A program made the translations under genes and the position numbers. 50,711 nt of DNA from Saprospiraceae bacterium (GTDB taxonomy: Bacteria; Bacteroidota; Bacteroidia; Chitinophagales; Saprospiraceae). Below the pieces are notes generated by a model, which was not told the DNA's origin, searched no databases, and worked only from the letters and a program-made list of their open reading frames with translations. The stretch is from assembly GCA_025056735.1 (NCBI GenBank), contig JANWVR010000140.1:1-50711 (forward strand), in the 5' to 3' direction. Each line of letters starts with the position of its first letter. Positions within the stretch are counted from its first letter, which is position 1. Shown here piece after piece: positions 1-8,927 of the stretch.

Positions 1-3000
1 GTCTCGACCACTGTACAGCCGTTGTCTAAGTTAGTTACTAAGAGCGTGTAAGTACCCGGGCGACTCACTACTGGCTTGAGCGGATTGCTCAGGTTGGCGA
101 ACTGGCCATTGGTCGTGCTCCACTTGTACTGCACGTTACCGGTGGAGGTGCCCGTGGCATCAATCGTTACCTGCTTGACCACGCAGGTCAACACATTGGG
201 CTTCGCGTATTTGATGACAGGGGCACTCTGGTCTTCGAGCACCTGCACAGAAGCCGTAGCGCTGCAGCCGTTGAGCAGGTTGGTAACCGTTAGCACATAC
301 GTGCCCACAGCGCTCACTGAGGGCGTCAATGTGTTGGCACCCGAAACGATCTTGCCGTTCGTCGTGCTCCACTGATAAACGAAATTGCCGCTGTTTTTCA
401 CCGCGCCTTGCAGGCTAATAGCCGGCGCCGAGCAGGTGAGTACCTTGGGCTGCCCCGCGTCCACATCGGGCTTTTCGATATTCTGCGTAACGACGACGCT
501 GGAATACGACACACAACTGTTCAGATTGTTACGCACCGCCAGTTCGTATGTGCCAGGTTGGTCCACCACTGGCGTCAGCGTGTTGGCGCCCGAGACGATG
601 TTACCGCCATTAATGGGCGTCCACAAGTAAGAAAAGGCTGGCCCCGTGCTAGAGCCTGCGCCGTTGAGCGTAACCGTTGTAACGGCACAGGTGAGCTGTT
701 GCGGCGCGCCCGCTACAGCGTCCGGGAAGTCCGCTGATTGGGTGATCTGTACCACATCGGTAGCCGTACAGCCGTTGGTCGTATTCGTTACCACTAAATA
801 ATAGAAGCCAGCGCCGTTAACCGTCGGCCGGAGGATGTTGGTCGCTGTAATAAAGTTGCCACCAGTAGTGGACCACTGATAAGAAAAGTTCGGACCAGTG
901 CTGGCTACTGGATTCAATACGTATGTGGTCTCTACACACGTAAGTTGGAAACCTGGGCCGGCGTTAGCTTGCGGCGGCGTCTGATCCACAGCGAGCTGGA
1001 CGTTATCTACGGCAGTGCAGCCATTGGTCGTATTGGTAACGAGGAGGGTATATGTGCCTCCTTTATCTACGACAGCCTGAGCGCTGTTAGCGCCCGACAC
1101 AATGCCCGGCCCACTCCACTGATAGGTAAAGTTCAGGCCTGTGGAGGTATTGCTGCCTCCGATAACCAGCTGCGGGAAATAGCAGTTAAGCACGTCGTCT
1201 GGGCCAGCATCGGCTGAAGGCGGCTGTATGTCGCGCTGGACGTTAGCCGTGCCCGTTGTCGTGCAGCCATTTTGCGTATTGGTGATGAGCAGCGTGTAGA
1301 CACCCGGCTGATTGACTACCGGACTGGGGCCGTTGCCGCCGGATACAATGCCTGGGCCGCTCCACTGGTAGGTGAAATTAGCACCTGTGCTGGAGCCAGT
1401 CGAGTTCAGTGTTACCTGTGCCGCATAACAATTGAGGACGCCGGGTTGGCCCAACCGGACGACAGGTTTGGCAGCATCTTCAAACACCTGCACGGAGGCT
1501 GCGCTGGTGCAGCCATTTTGCGTGTTGGTAACGAGCAGCTGATAGACGCCGGGGGCATTGATTTGCGGCGTCAGCGTAGTGGCGCCCGATACAATGTTGC
1601 CGCCGTCGATGGGCGTCCACAAGTACGTGAAATTGGGCCCCTGGCTGGAGGCCGAGCCATTTAGGTTGAGGTTGGGATTGGTGCAGCTGAGTGTCCGGTT
1701 CTGCCCAGCGTTGGCCACAGGCGCGACCTGGTCGGCAACGACGGTTACAGAGGCGGATGCAGAGCAGCTGTTGCCAGTGTTCGTAACGACTAAGGTGTAT
1801 GTACCGGCAGCGCCAATGAGCGGTTGTAGCGTGTTGGCACCGGCGAGAATCTGGCCGTTTTGCGTGCCCCATTGATAAGTGAAACCGTTGCCCGAACTGG
1901 AAGCGGTAGCATCTATAACTTGCTGCGGCTGGAAGCAGGTAAGTAAAGTGGGCGGTGCGATGGCTGCAGTAGGCGGCGTCAGGTTCGACGTAACATTGAC
2001 ACTGGCGGAGTTGGTACAGCCGTTGCCCTCGTTAGTAACAACGAGCGTGTAAGTTCCAGCCGTGGTTACAGTAGGCGTCAGGGTGCTGGCGCCAGTGGCG
2101 ATATTGCCGTTGCTGGTCGTCCACTGGTAACGGAAGTTAGGGCCAACGCTCGAGCCGGCGCCTGAGAGCTGGAGCACGGGCGTAGCGCAGTTGATCACGC
2201 CAGGAGTGTTGGCCACAGCCGCGGGCTTTGTCTTATTTTGCGCGATAACCGTAGAAGCTGAAGCCGTGCAGCCCGTTTGTGTGTTGGTTACCAACAGCGT
2301 ATAGGTACCTGGCTGATCCAACAGGATGCTGGGCGTGTTGGCGCCGCTGATGATGTTCCCCCCCGGCGAAGCCGTCCACTTATAGGTGATGTTGGGCAGC
2401 ACAACCGTGTTAGGGTCACCCAGTTGAATTTGCGGTTGGCTGCAGGTGAGCGTGCCGGGTTCGCCGGCGTTGACGATGGGCGGCGTGGTGTTTTGCGTTA
2501 CCAACACCGAAGCGGAAGCTGTGCAGTTGTTGAACGTGTTGGTTACAACGATAGAATAGGACCCTGGCGCGTTGACTACCGGCGTGTATGTGTTGTGCCC
2601 ACTGACGATGTTGCCGCCGGCGGTGGCCGTCCAGAAGAAGCTGTACTGCGGCCCCTGCGACGACTGAGTGGCGTCGAGCGTAACGGTAGGGTTGTTGCAG
2701 GTGATCTGCTGGTTTACGACGATGACAGCAGCCGGGTCCGTGAAGTCTAAGCCGATGTAAACAGTCGCCGAACCGGTGCATCCATTTTGCAAGTTGGTGA
2801 CGATGAGCGTGTAGTCGCCCTCTTCGACCACGATAACGCTCGGGCCGGCCTGGCCGGAGAAGAAGCCGCCGTTGAGCGTTGTCCACTGGTAAGAATAGTT
2901 GCCGCCAGCGGGTTGCGCGCTGCCGTTGAGCGTTACCTGCGAGTTCGTGCAGGTTAGGATGCCCGGCGGCGCAGGCGTGATGATGGCTGTAGGTGGAGTG

Positions 3001-6000
3001 TTGTTCAGCCCTACGACGACACTGCTGGTGCTGGTGCAGCCGTTTTGGGTGTTGGTAACGAGGAGGGTGTATGTGGCCGGGCTGGAGACAATCGGCGTGG
3101 TAGTTGTAGCGCCGCTGACGATGTTGCCGCCTGGACCTGCCGTCCATTGATAGGTGAAGTTAGGCCCTGCAGAAGAGGCCGTGCCGTTGAGGGTTACGCT
3201 GGTGATGGCACAGGTAATGGTCTGCGGCGGCCCTGCCGAAGCCGTGGGCGGCGTCCGGTCGGCAGTTACCTGCGTTGTAGCGGTGGCGGTACAGCCGTTG
3301 GAGGTGTTGCGCACTGTCAGGGTGTAATTGCCCGGTTGGTTGACCACCGGGTTCAGGGTATTGGGGCCACTAACGATGTTTCCGCCGCCACTGGCCACCC
3401 ACTGATAGGTAAAGTTAGGTCCTGCAGAAGAGCCGCTGCCGTTTAGTGTTTGGGTAACGACAGCACAGGTGATCACCCCTGGCGGCGCGATGGTCGCTAT
3501 CGGCGGCGTCAGGTCGCCTGGCACTGTAGCCGACGCTGTGTTGGTACACCCCGACTGGTCTGTAACCGTAACGGTATAAGTACCCGCCGACAAGCCGGAG
3601 GGATCTTGCACCTGCGCACCGTTACTCCATTTGTAGGTGTAATTAGGGAACCCGCCCGTAACGTTGAGGTCAATACTGCCGCCGTTAGGGTTGAAACAGT
3701 TGGTGCCGTTCACGCCTGCAATAGTGGGCGTCAGCGGGTTAGGTGCAATGACGGAGAATGTTCGTATCCGCGAGCATCCCGCCGCATCGGTTACAGTAGC
3801 CGTGTAGGTGCCTGCTACTAAATTGGTCGGGTTTGCAGTGTTGGGTGGGATGGCCACTGGCCCACTCCAGTTGTACGTGTAAGGCCCTGTGCCACCGGTT
3901 ACGGTAGTCTGAATGGAACCGTTGGCCGAGGTAGCGCATTGTACGTTGGTGACGGTGCCGCTAAATGCTAAATCAGACATGCGCACCGTCAGCGCTCCCT
4001 GCCCAGTGCCTATACAGCCCATAGAGTCCTCCACCATATGTACCTGATATAAGCCAGGCTGACTGATGGTTAAGAAAAGCGGATTTTCGGTAATGTCGTG
4101 GAGGGTAGGCTGCACCACACCATTAATTTTATATTCAAAATTAAAGGGCCCGGTGCCGATAAAATTGATGCGAATAAGCGCCGTGTCTCCGGGTTCGCAC
4201 AACACCGGCGCCGGCGGAAACAGCTGCGCTACTGGTAATGGCCGCACGTTGATGCGCGCAGTAGCCACTCTCGTTTTACCGCAAGCATCGGTAACGGTTA
4301 CACGCACATTAGTGGAGGTGCCCACGAAAAGTGTCGTCGAAGTCTCGGTCGAACCGTTCTGCCACTGGTACGTATAAGGCGGTACGCCGTCAAACGCTTG
4401 CACGCTCACCGTGGCAGTGCCCTGGCCGCAGATAGTTACCGTGTCGGGCGTGGCTTTCAGTACCGGTAGGTCTACGATGATGAGTGTTGGCTCGGCTTGT
4501 TCGCACGAACAGGAATTATTGATTTTCAAGATGATGGTTTCGTTGCCCTCCGTAATACCGTCGTTCACGATACGCACAGTGTAAACGACTTCTTTCTGGC
4601 CTGCTGGGATGACCGCTACCAAAGGCAGACCCGTGTAGTCCACACCGTAGGTGGCTGTGCCACCAATCGTATACTGCACCGAAAGGGGCGAGTTGAGGTT
4701 GCCCCGGCGCGTAAAGCGAATACGGACGGTTTCGCAGTCCTCGAAGGCGCGATCCACTTCAGTGCTGCCGTTCACTTCCCACTCGGCCTTGACATTACCG
4801 CCAGCCGCAAAGGAATTTGCCGCCAAAAACACCGCGGAGTCCCACACGCCATCGCCCACGTCGGCAATTTTGAGTTTCATGCGGTAGGTCTCACACGGAA
4901 TCACGTTGGCCGTGGCCGTAAAACGGCGGGTAAAGCCGTCGTACTGCACTTCATTGACGGCAGGCCCAGTGGCCGGCTGTTGGCCGCACAGGTTACTGCT
5001 GGAGGCAGGCTGATTGTTGACGTAAAAGGCTGAGTTCGACTGGTGATTAACGTTGTTGATTGTAATCGGGGTATTAGTGTTAGGGATCACGGCAATGTTT
5101 TGCTGCCCTCCAGGAATACCGGGGCCGGAGATGAAGAACCCAAACACGTCGTTGTATTGCGAATTCACATACTCGCAATATTCTTCCGAAGCAAACACAA
5201 ATTGGAAGGTGATCTGGGCCTGCGTTGGCCGGAAATCGAACTCAAAACCCGCCCGGTCGAAGAGCGCTCCATTGGTTAGCGATGCCAGGTCGGGGTCGGG
5301 CGTCGAGGCGCCATAGCCCGCGCTGGCGCCGTCCGAATTGTTGGGCCCGGGGGCAATGTAAATGGCGCCCGTGGCAATGATGACGCCGTTGTTAATGCCA
5401 ATGTTCGTTTGTCCGTTGGAGAAGGTACCAATCTGGTCAGGCACGCCCAGCGGAGTGATGTTGGTAACGTCAAAGCAGTCGCCGCCAATGAGTACATCTC
5501 TGATAAGCTCTTCCGCCGAAGCGCCCGCTTGCACTTGCAACACCGCTGCTCCCGCCGCCTCTGCCAGCTCGCGCCAATGCTTTTTAAGGCACGTCTGGCA
5601 CTGGAGGGTGATGTAATGACTCGGCGGGTTGTCGTCGGCCCAAATACAAGGATATTCCAACCAGAATTCCATGATAGGGCTCGTTGCCTTGAAGGTCAGC
5701 GCTCGGGTAGCCTCGTCGTAGCTCAGCGCCGCAATCTTAGGATCGGCCGGGCGAGGCTTCGGTCGGCAAGCCCCCAACGCTGGGTCGTCAGGCACGATAA
5801 ACGCATACGTCTCCCCTACAAGAAGCCGCTCAATGCGCAGCAACTGTTGCGGCTGACGAGCCACAAGAACGTGCCGCTGCTTGTGCCCATCTAAGGTGAG
5901 TGGCTGGTCTTTCAAAAAATTTTCCGCGCCTTGCCCTTGCAAGGAAACGACCGAAAGAAAGACTAAGCCCAAAGAACCACAAAAACGGGATGTAAGGAGG

Positions 6001-6005
6001 CTCAT
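1..6005 (-). CDS. Giant secreted adhesin with choice-of-anchor L domain, SprB-like and 14 PKD-like repeats (3' end beyond window)
   Basis: The frame is open from an ATG at 6005 to the window edge, giving 2001 codons and no stop, so the C terminus is missing. Residues 1-25 look like a signal peptide (MSLLTSRFCGSLGLVFLSVV). Residues about 150-400 match a choice-of-anchor L domain (GDCFDVTNI, FQFVFASEEYCEYV, NDVFGFFISGPG). A Calx-beta-like segment follows at about 415-500 (GTATYGVDYTG, VNDGITEGNETI), then Ig-like stretches at about 510-680. Two SprB-like repeats lie at about 680-825 (VTGGTGPYTYNWSG, GTYTVTVTDQSGC). Fourteen PKD-like repeats of about 82-87 residues run from about 826 to the edge, each with an early LxC and a late TNxxNGC. 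Such proteins are usually exported by the type IX system and used in gliding or surface attachment; the sorting domain would lie outside the window. The adhesin role is inferred. Confidence 0.85.
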   Translation of the reverse strand, partial: MSLLTSRFCGSLGLVFLSVVSLQGQGAENFLKDQPLTLDGHKQRHVLVARQPQQLLRIERLLVGETYAFIVPDDPALGACRPKPRPADPKIAALSYDEATRALTFKATSPIMEFWLEYPCIWADDNPPSHYITLQCQTCLKKHWRELAEAAGAAVLQVQAGASAEELIRDVLIGGDCFDVTNITPLGVPDQIGTFSNGQTNIGINNGVIIATGAIYIAPGPNNSDGASAGYGASTPDPDLASLTNGALFDRAGFEFDFRPTQAQITFQFVFASEEYCEYVNSQYNDVFGFFISGPGIPGGQQNIAVIPNTNTPITINNVNHQSNSAFYVNNQPASSSNLCGQQPATGPAVNEVQYDGFTRRFTATANVIPCETYRMKLKIADVGDGVWDSAVFLAANSFAAGGNVKAEWEVNGSTEVDRAFEDCETVRIRFTRRGNLNSPLSVQYTIGGTATYGVDYTGLPLVAVIPAGQKEVVYTVRIVNDGITEGNETIILKINNSCSCEQAEPTLIIVDLPVLKATPDTVTICGQGTATVSVQAFDGVPPYTYQWQNGSTETSTTLFVGTSTNVRVTVTDACGKTRVATARINVRPLPVAQLFPPAPVLCEPGDTALIRINFIGTGPFNFEYKINGVVQPTLHDITENPLFLTISQPGLYQVHMVEDSMGCIGTGQGALTVRMSDLAFSGTVTNVQCATSANGSIQTTVTGGTGPYTYNWSGPVAIPPNTANPTNLVAGTYTATVTDAAGCSRIRTFSVIAPNPLTPTIAGVNGTNCFNPNGGSIDLNVTGGFPNYTYKWSNGAQVQDPSGLSAGTYTVTVTDQSGCTNTASATVPGDLTPPIATIAPPGVITCAVVTQTLNGSGSSAGPNFTYQWVASGGGNIVSGPNTLNPVVNQPGNYTLTVRNTSNGCTATATTQVTADRTPPTASAGPPQTITCAITSVTLNGTASSAGPNFTYQWTAGPGGNIVSGATTTTPIVSSPATYTLLVTNTQNGCTSTSSVVVGLNNTPPTAIITPAPPGILTCTNSQVTLNGSAQPAGGNYSYQWTTLNGGFFSGQAGPSVIVVEEGDYTLIVTNLQNGCTGSATVYIGLDFTDPAAVIVVNQQITCNNPTVTLDATQSSQGPQYSFFWTATAGGNIVSGHNTYTPVVNAPGSYSIVVTNTFNNCTASASVLVTQNTTPPIVNAGEPGTLTCSQPQIQLGDPNTVVLPNITYKWTASPGGNIISGANTPSILLDQPGTYTLLVTNTQTGCTASASTVIAQNKTKPAAVANTPGVINCATPVLQLSGAGSSVGPNFRYQWTTSNGNIATGASTLTPTVTTAGTYTLVVTNEGNGCTNSASVNVTSNLTPPTAAIAPPTLLTCFQPQQVIDATASSSGNGFTYQWGTQNGQILAGANTLQPLIGAAGTYTLVVTNTGNSCSASASVTVVADQVAPVANAGQNRTLSCTNPNLNLNGSASSQGPNFTYLWTPIDGGNIVSGATTLTPQINAPGVYQLLVTNTQNGCTSAASVQVFEDAAKPVVRLGQPGVLNCYAAQVTLNSTGSSTGANFTYQWSGPGIVSGGNGPSPVVNQPGVYTLLITNTQNGCTTTGTANVQRDIQPPSADAGPDDVLNCYFPQLVIGGSNTSTGLNFTYQWSGPGIVSGANSAQAVVDKGGTYTLLVTNTTNGCTAVDNVQLAVDQTPPQANAGPGFQLTCVETTYVLNPVASTGPNFSYQWSTTGGNFITATNILRPTVNGAGFYYLVVTNTTNGCTATDVVQITQSADFPDAVAGAPQQLTCAVTTVTLNGAGSSTGPAFSYLWTPINGGNIVSGANTLTPVVDQPGTYELAVRNNLNSCVSYSSVVVTQNIEKPDVDAGQPKVLTCSAPAISLQGAVKNSGNFVYQWSTTNGKIVSGANTLTPSVSAVGTYVLTVTNLLNGCSATASVQVLEDQSAPVIKYAKPNVLTCVVKQVTIDATGTSTGNVQYKWSTTNGQFANLSNPLKPVVSRPGTYTLLVTNLDNGCTVVE

Positions 6006-6495
6006 AAGGATGCTGTTTTGTGTGTAAGCCTGATGTATTAGATGAAAAAAAATCGCGGACGAAACCTTCAATAAAAGGTTGGCATCCAGATGCTGCTTCC
6101 AGAAAAATCGCTGCAAAAAAAGGAAAACTTTTGGCGACGACGTCTTGCTTAAAATTGCGTTTCCGAGCCCAAAGCAACAACAGAGCCATTATGCGCCGCC
6201 TGATTAGCAAGGAAAGATGAGGGGGAACTACCACCAATTCGACGGCAAGATTAAAAAATATCGCCAAATGCGCTGCGGATTTTAACAAAAAAAACGCCTC
6301 AAGGCTTCCCAAGCAGCGCTAAGCACTGGTTTTTAACAACTAAAATATGAGGGCGCTTTTGCCACTGAAGCACACAGACCCCAGCTGCCCTTTGCCTTCT
6401 TTGGCATGGAGCTTCGTCAGCGCTTCACAGCTGGCCCAATCAGGGCTGCCTAAGTCTAAATTCCTTTAAAGAACGTCGCATCTTCCAGTTCGGCT
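6006..6495. other. Intergenic region between the divergent giant adhesin and corA leader
   Basis: About 490 bp separate the adhesin start from the corA promoter. The adhesin-proximal part is A-rich on the plus strand, with runs of A near 6045-6055, 6115-6125 and 6288-6295. I see no TAnnTTTG element on the minus strand close to the adhesin start. I see no convincing small gene; a 160-codon minus-strand frame at 5830-6312 overlaps the adhesin coding start and has no recognisable features. Confidence 0.5.
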
Positions 6496-6503
6496 TACCT
6501 TTG
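6496..6503 (+). promoter_or_regulatory. Bacteroidota -7 promoter element for the corA leader/corA operon
   Basis: TACCTTTG matches the Bacteroidota -7 consensus TAnnTTTG exactly. It lies 16 nt before the ATG of the 27-codon leader ORF and 96 nt before the corA start. No TTG is seen at the usual -33 spacing, so the site rests on the -7 match alone. Confidence 0.5.
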
Positions 6504-6519
6504 CGCCGCCTTCAGGTAC

Positions 6520-6603
6520 ATGCTGACAGACGCGCTGTCTGAGTATTTTACCAGCAACCGAGCGCTTTTCTTTTTCACCTATTTAATGCTCCATGGACAG
6601 TGA
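6520..6603 (+). CDS. 27-residue leader peptide ORF overlapping corA by GTGA
   Basis: An ATG at 6520 opens a 27-codon frame (starts MLTDALSEYF, ends YLMLHGQ) that stops with TGA at 6601-6603. The corA start GTG occupies 6600-6602, so the two share the four bases GTGA, the classic arrangement for translational coupling. A TACCTTTG promoter element lies 16 nt upstream of this ATG. The peptide has a hydrophobic core (ALFFFTYLML). In Salmonella, corA and mgtA carry short leader ORFs (corL, mgtL) that control expression, so a regulatory leader is plausible here. That role is inference; chance occurrence of a short ORF cannot be excluded. Confidence 0.45.
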   Translation: MLTDALSEYFTSNRALFFFTYLMLHGQ

Positions 6604-7550
6604 TCCGTTATTACGCACGCGAAAAACGACGACTCGTGGAACTGCCCGAGCTGGAGCCGGGCTGCTGGGTAGACCTAACGCCTCCATTCGCACCAGATGA
6701 GCTGGAGGAAATTGCTCGTTTGCTCGAATTTGACGTCGCCTTCCTGACCGACTCGCTCGACTTGGACGAACGCGCTCGCTACGAACGCGATGAGGATGTG
6801 CGCTTCATCCTCATCAACACCCCCGTGCTCAACGAAAACGCTGATCACGCCAACGAAGCCATTTTCATCACAGCACCCATCGGCATCATCCTGACGATCG
6901 AGAATGTACTGACGATATCTGCCTTCGAAACACCTGTGCTCGACGTCTTCCGCCAAGGCAAAATCCGTCGCTTCGACCCTGCCGATGAAAAGCGCTTCGT
7001 GCTCCAAATCTTGGAGCAAAACGTGTACTATTTCCTCTCTTACCTTAAAAAACTCAATCTCCGGCGCAACATCATCGAAAAAGAACTGATGCACTCGAGC
7101 CGAAATGAGGAAATTAAGCAGCTACTCGCCATCGAAAAAAGCCTAGTTTACTTCGTCAACTCGCTGAATGCCAACGAGTTACTAAAAATGAAAATGAAGC
7201 GCACCGACTTTTTGCACATCAACGGCGACGAAGACCTGACAGACCTGTTTGAAGACATTATCATTGACAATTCGCAAGCCCTCTCGATGGCCAATGTCTA
7301 CACTAACATCTTGAGCGGCACTATGGACGCTTATTCCAGCATCATCTCGAACAACTTAAACATGGTCATCCATCGCCTGACGGTGATCACCGTTGTGCTG
7401 ATGGTGCCCACGCTGATATCGTCGTATTTTGGCATGAACATTGATAACGGCGTACCCGACAAGCCCTGGATGTTTTATTTAACCATCTTAATGTCAGGTT
7501 TGATCACGGCTTCGTTGTATTGGGTGATGAAAAAACGCAAGGTCCTTTGA
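6600..7550 (+). CDS. corA: CorA-family divalent metal (Mg2+/Co2+) transporter
   Basis: This 316-residue protein has the CorA layout: a long cytoplasmic N-terminal domain beginning MIRYYAREKR, a helix-rich middle, then two C-terminal membrane helices. The first helix (about 258-277) runs into the signature YFGMN at 277-280, and the second is at about 290-308, followed by a basic tail KKRKVL. CorA proteins form homopentameric inner-membrane channels for Mg2+ and related ions. GTG at 6600 is the only usable start: the same frame has a TGA at 6540 and no ATG or GTG between. The start overlaps the stop of a small leader ORF. The next gene begins 8 nt after the stop, suggesting an operon. Family is certain; the transported ion is inferred. 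Confidence 0.93.
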   Translation: MIRYYAREKRRLVELPELEPGCWVDLTPPFAPDELEEIARLLEFDVAFLTDSLDLDERARYERDEDVRFILINTPVLNENADHANEAIFITAPIGIILTIENVLTISAFETPVLDVFRQGKIRRFDPADEKRFVLQILEQNVYYFLSYLKKLNLRRNIIEKELMHSSRNEEIKQLLAIEKSLVYFVNSLNANELLKMKMKRTDFLHINGDEDLTDLFEDIIIDNSQALSMANVYTNILSGTMDAYSSIISNNLNMVIHRLTVITVVLMVPTLISSYFGMNIDNGVPDKPWMFYLTILMSGLITASLYWVMKKRKVL

Positions 7551-7558
7551 AGACGACA

Positions 7559-7957
7559 ATGCTCTCCCGCATTCGAGTACATCTCCTGACGCGCGTCTGG
7601 TGCGTTGTTATGGCGGTTCATTTTTTCAATCTCTGCGCTGACACGCCTGATCTTAGACCGTCGAATGTCCCTGAAAATTTGGCCTACAACGACATCGAGT
7701 CCGTGGTAGAAATGTTCTTGGAGCAAGGGCTTTGTCTTGAAAATGCCGTACCTGAATACGACGACGCTGACGAAGAGCAACCCGAAAACAGCCGTTCTGG
7801 CAGGACGGCTGCGCCTTTTCTCCTGATAAACCCAGCGCTCCCTGCCCTACCGTCAGCGTTGTTCACATTCTCCTCAAAATCGCTAGCGCCTTTTGAGGGC
7901 GCGCTGATGCCTTCCGCCACGAAAGATATCCCGACACCGCCTCCTGAAATGGCCTGA
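7559..7957 (+). CDS. Small conserved hypothetical membrane/secreted protein downstream of corA
   Basis: This 132-residue protein starts 8 nt after corA. Its N terminus (MLSRIRVHLLTRVWCVVMAV) is basic then hydrophobic, as in a signal peptide or single membrane anchor. It continues HFFNLCADTPD, then an acidic motif IESVVEMFLEQ and an acid-rich stretch (EYDDADEEQPE), and ends in a proline-rich tail. I recall similar short proteins with HFFN and IESVVE motifs in other Bacteroidota, but no function is known to me. An upstream ATG at 7520 lies inside corA and would lengthen the N terminus in an unlikely way. Position between corA and a barrel-like protein suggests a shared envelope function, which is inference. 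Confidence 0.7.
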   Translation: MLSRIRVHLLTRVWCVVMAVHFFNLCADTPDLRPSNVPENLAYNDIESVVEMFLEQGLCLENAVPEYDDADEEQPENSRSGRTAAPFLLINPALPALPSALFTFSSKSLAPFEGALMPSATKDIPTPPPEMA

Positions 7958-8054
7958 CCCTTTCCGAAAACCTCTGCCCTTACCCTATGCACCGAAGTTG
8001 CCTTCGGGGCCATTTATCTATTTTCTTGTTAACCAACTAAAAAACGTCTTTATT

Positions 8055-8921
8055 ATGGCTATCCCATCCTGCAAATACATTTATCTCGTAGTATTCCTCT
8101 GCCTGACAACAAACCCATCGCTTGCCCAAATCTCTAACGAGACCGCCGATAGCCTGTACATTGCCGAAGTGCAATACCACTTCGAGCCCGATAAAGTACT
8201 GCACGCCGAACCGCTATTCGTTGACCTCATCCGGGATCTCGGCGCCCGCAAAGGCGAACGCGAATGGAACGTCGGGCTGGGTCTGACCGACAATAATCGC
8301 TACGACCGCTACTTAGCGCTGATAGAATACGAATGGGCGCCCATCAACCGCCTGGGCTTAGAAGTGGAACTGCCCTTCACGTTTTATTATAATTCCAATG
8401 GAAAAGCACCGAACGACGAACGCCCCTCCAGCAAACTCAACGGCCTCAAATTCGCCGCCCAATACACCTTTTGGGTCTCCCAACGATGGAAAACCTCCAC
8501 AGCGATTGGCTACCTGAACGAATTAGAAACGGCGCCTTTTCGCGAACGCCCAATGCGCCTCACGGGCAACCTGTACAATCCCTTTTTTGTAGGCGCCAAA
8601 CGCTGGGGCAACAACTGGCATACCCTCATCTACGCCGGGCCGCTGCTGCATCAGGACTTTGCCTCGCGCCGATGGCGCGCTGAAATGCAGTGGAACACCA
8701 ACATCCACTACATGATTACGGGCACGCGCAACTTCGTCGGCGTAGAGTTCAACAAAGAGTGGGATCGGGAGCATTGGCACATGGTCATGCGCCCGCAAAT
8801 GCGCGTAGGTCTTGCCGACAACCTGCTCGTCGGCATTGTGGTGGGCATACCGACCCGCCGGCAAAACGAGCGGCTGAGCACCTTTCTGCGGCTGATCTAC
8901 GAGCCGCCGCATCATCTCTGA
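8055..8921 (+). CDS. Conserved envelope protein with HAEPL motif, probable outer-membrane beta-barrel
   Basis: A signal peptide (about 1-25, ending NPSLAQ) begins at the ATG at 8055, giving 288 residues. A strongly patterned sequence follows: VLHAEPLFVDLIRDLGARKGE at about 40-60, then alternating hydrophobic/polar strands rich in Trp, Tyr and Arg (WNVGLGLTDNNRYDRYLALI, YEWAPINRLGLEVELPFTF), ending in hydrophobic strands (LLVGIVVGIP, FLRLIY). This suggests an outer-membrane barrel; I know similar HAEPL-containing proteins in Bacteroidota only as conserved hypotheticals. It is third in the corA cluster, 97 nt after the small protein, and converges on rfbF with 6 nt between the stops. No enzymatic motif is visible. 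Confidence 0.7.
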   Translation: MAIPSCKYIYLVVFLCLTTNPSLAQISNETADSLYIAEVQYHFEPDKVLHAEPLFVDLIRDLGARKGEREWNVGLGLTDNNRYDRYLALIEYEWAPINRLGLEVELPFTFYYNSNGKAPNDERPSSKLNGLKFAAQYTFWVSQRWKTSTAIGYLNELETAPFRERPMRLTGNLYNPFFVGAKRWGNNWHTLIYAGPLLHQDFASRRWRAEMQWNTNIHYMITGTRNFVGVEFNKEWDREHWHMVMRPQMRVGLADNLLVGIVVGIPTRRQNERLSTFLRLIYEPPHHL

Positions 8922-8927
8922 CCCTGC

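Noticed and set aside
5830-6312. 160-codon minus-strand frame covering the adhesin start
   Set aside because: It overlaps the adhesin signal peptide in another frame and has no recognisable features.
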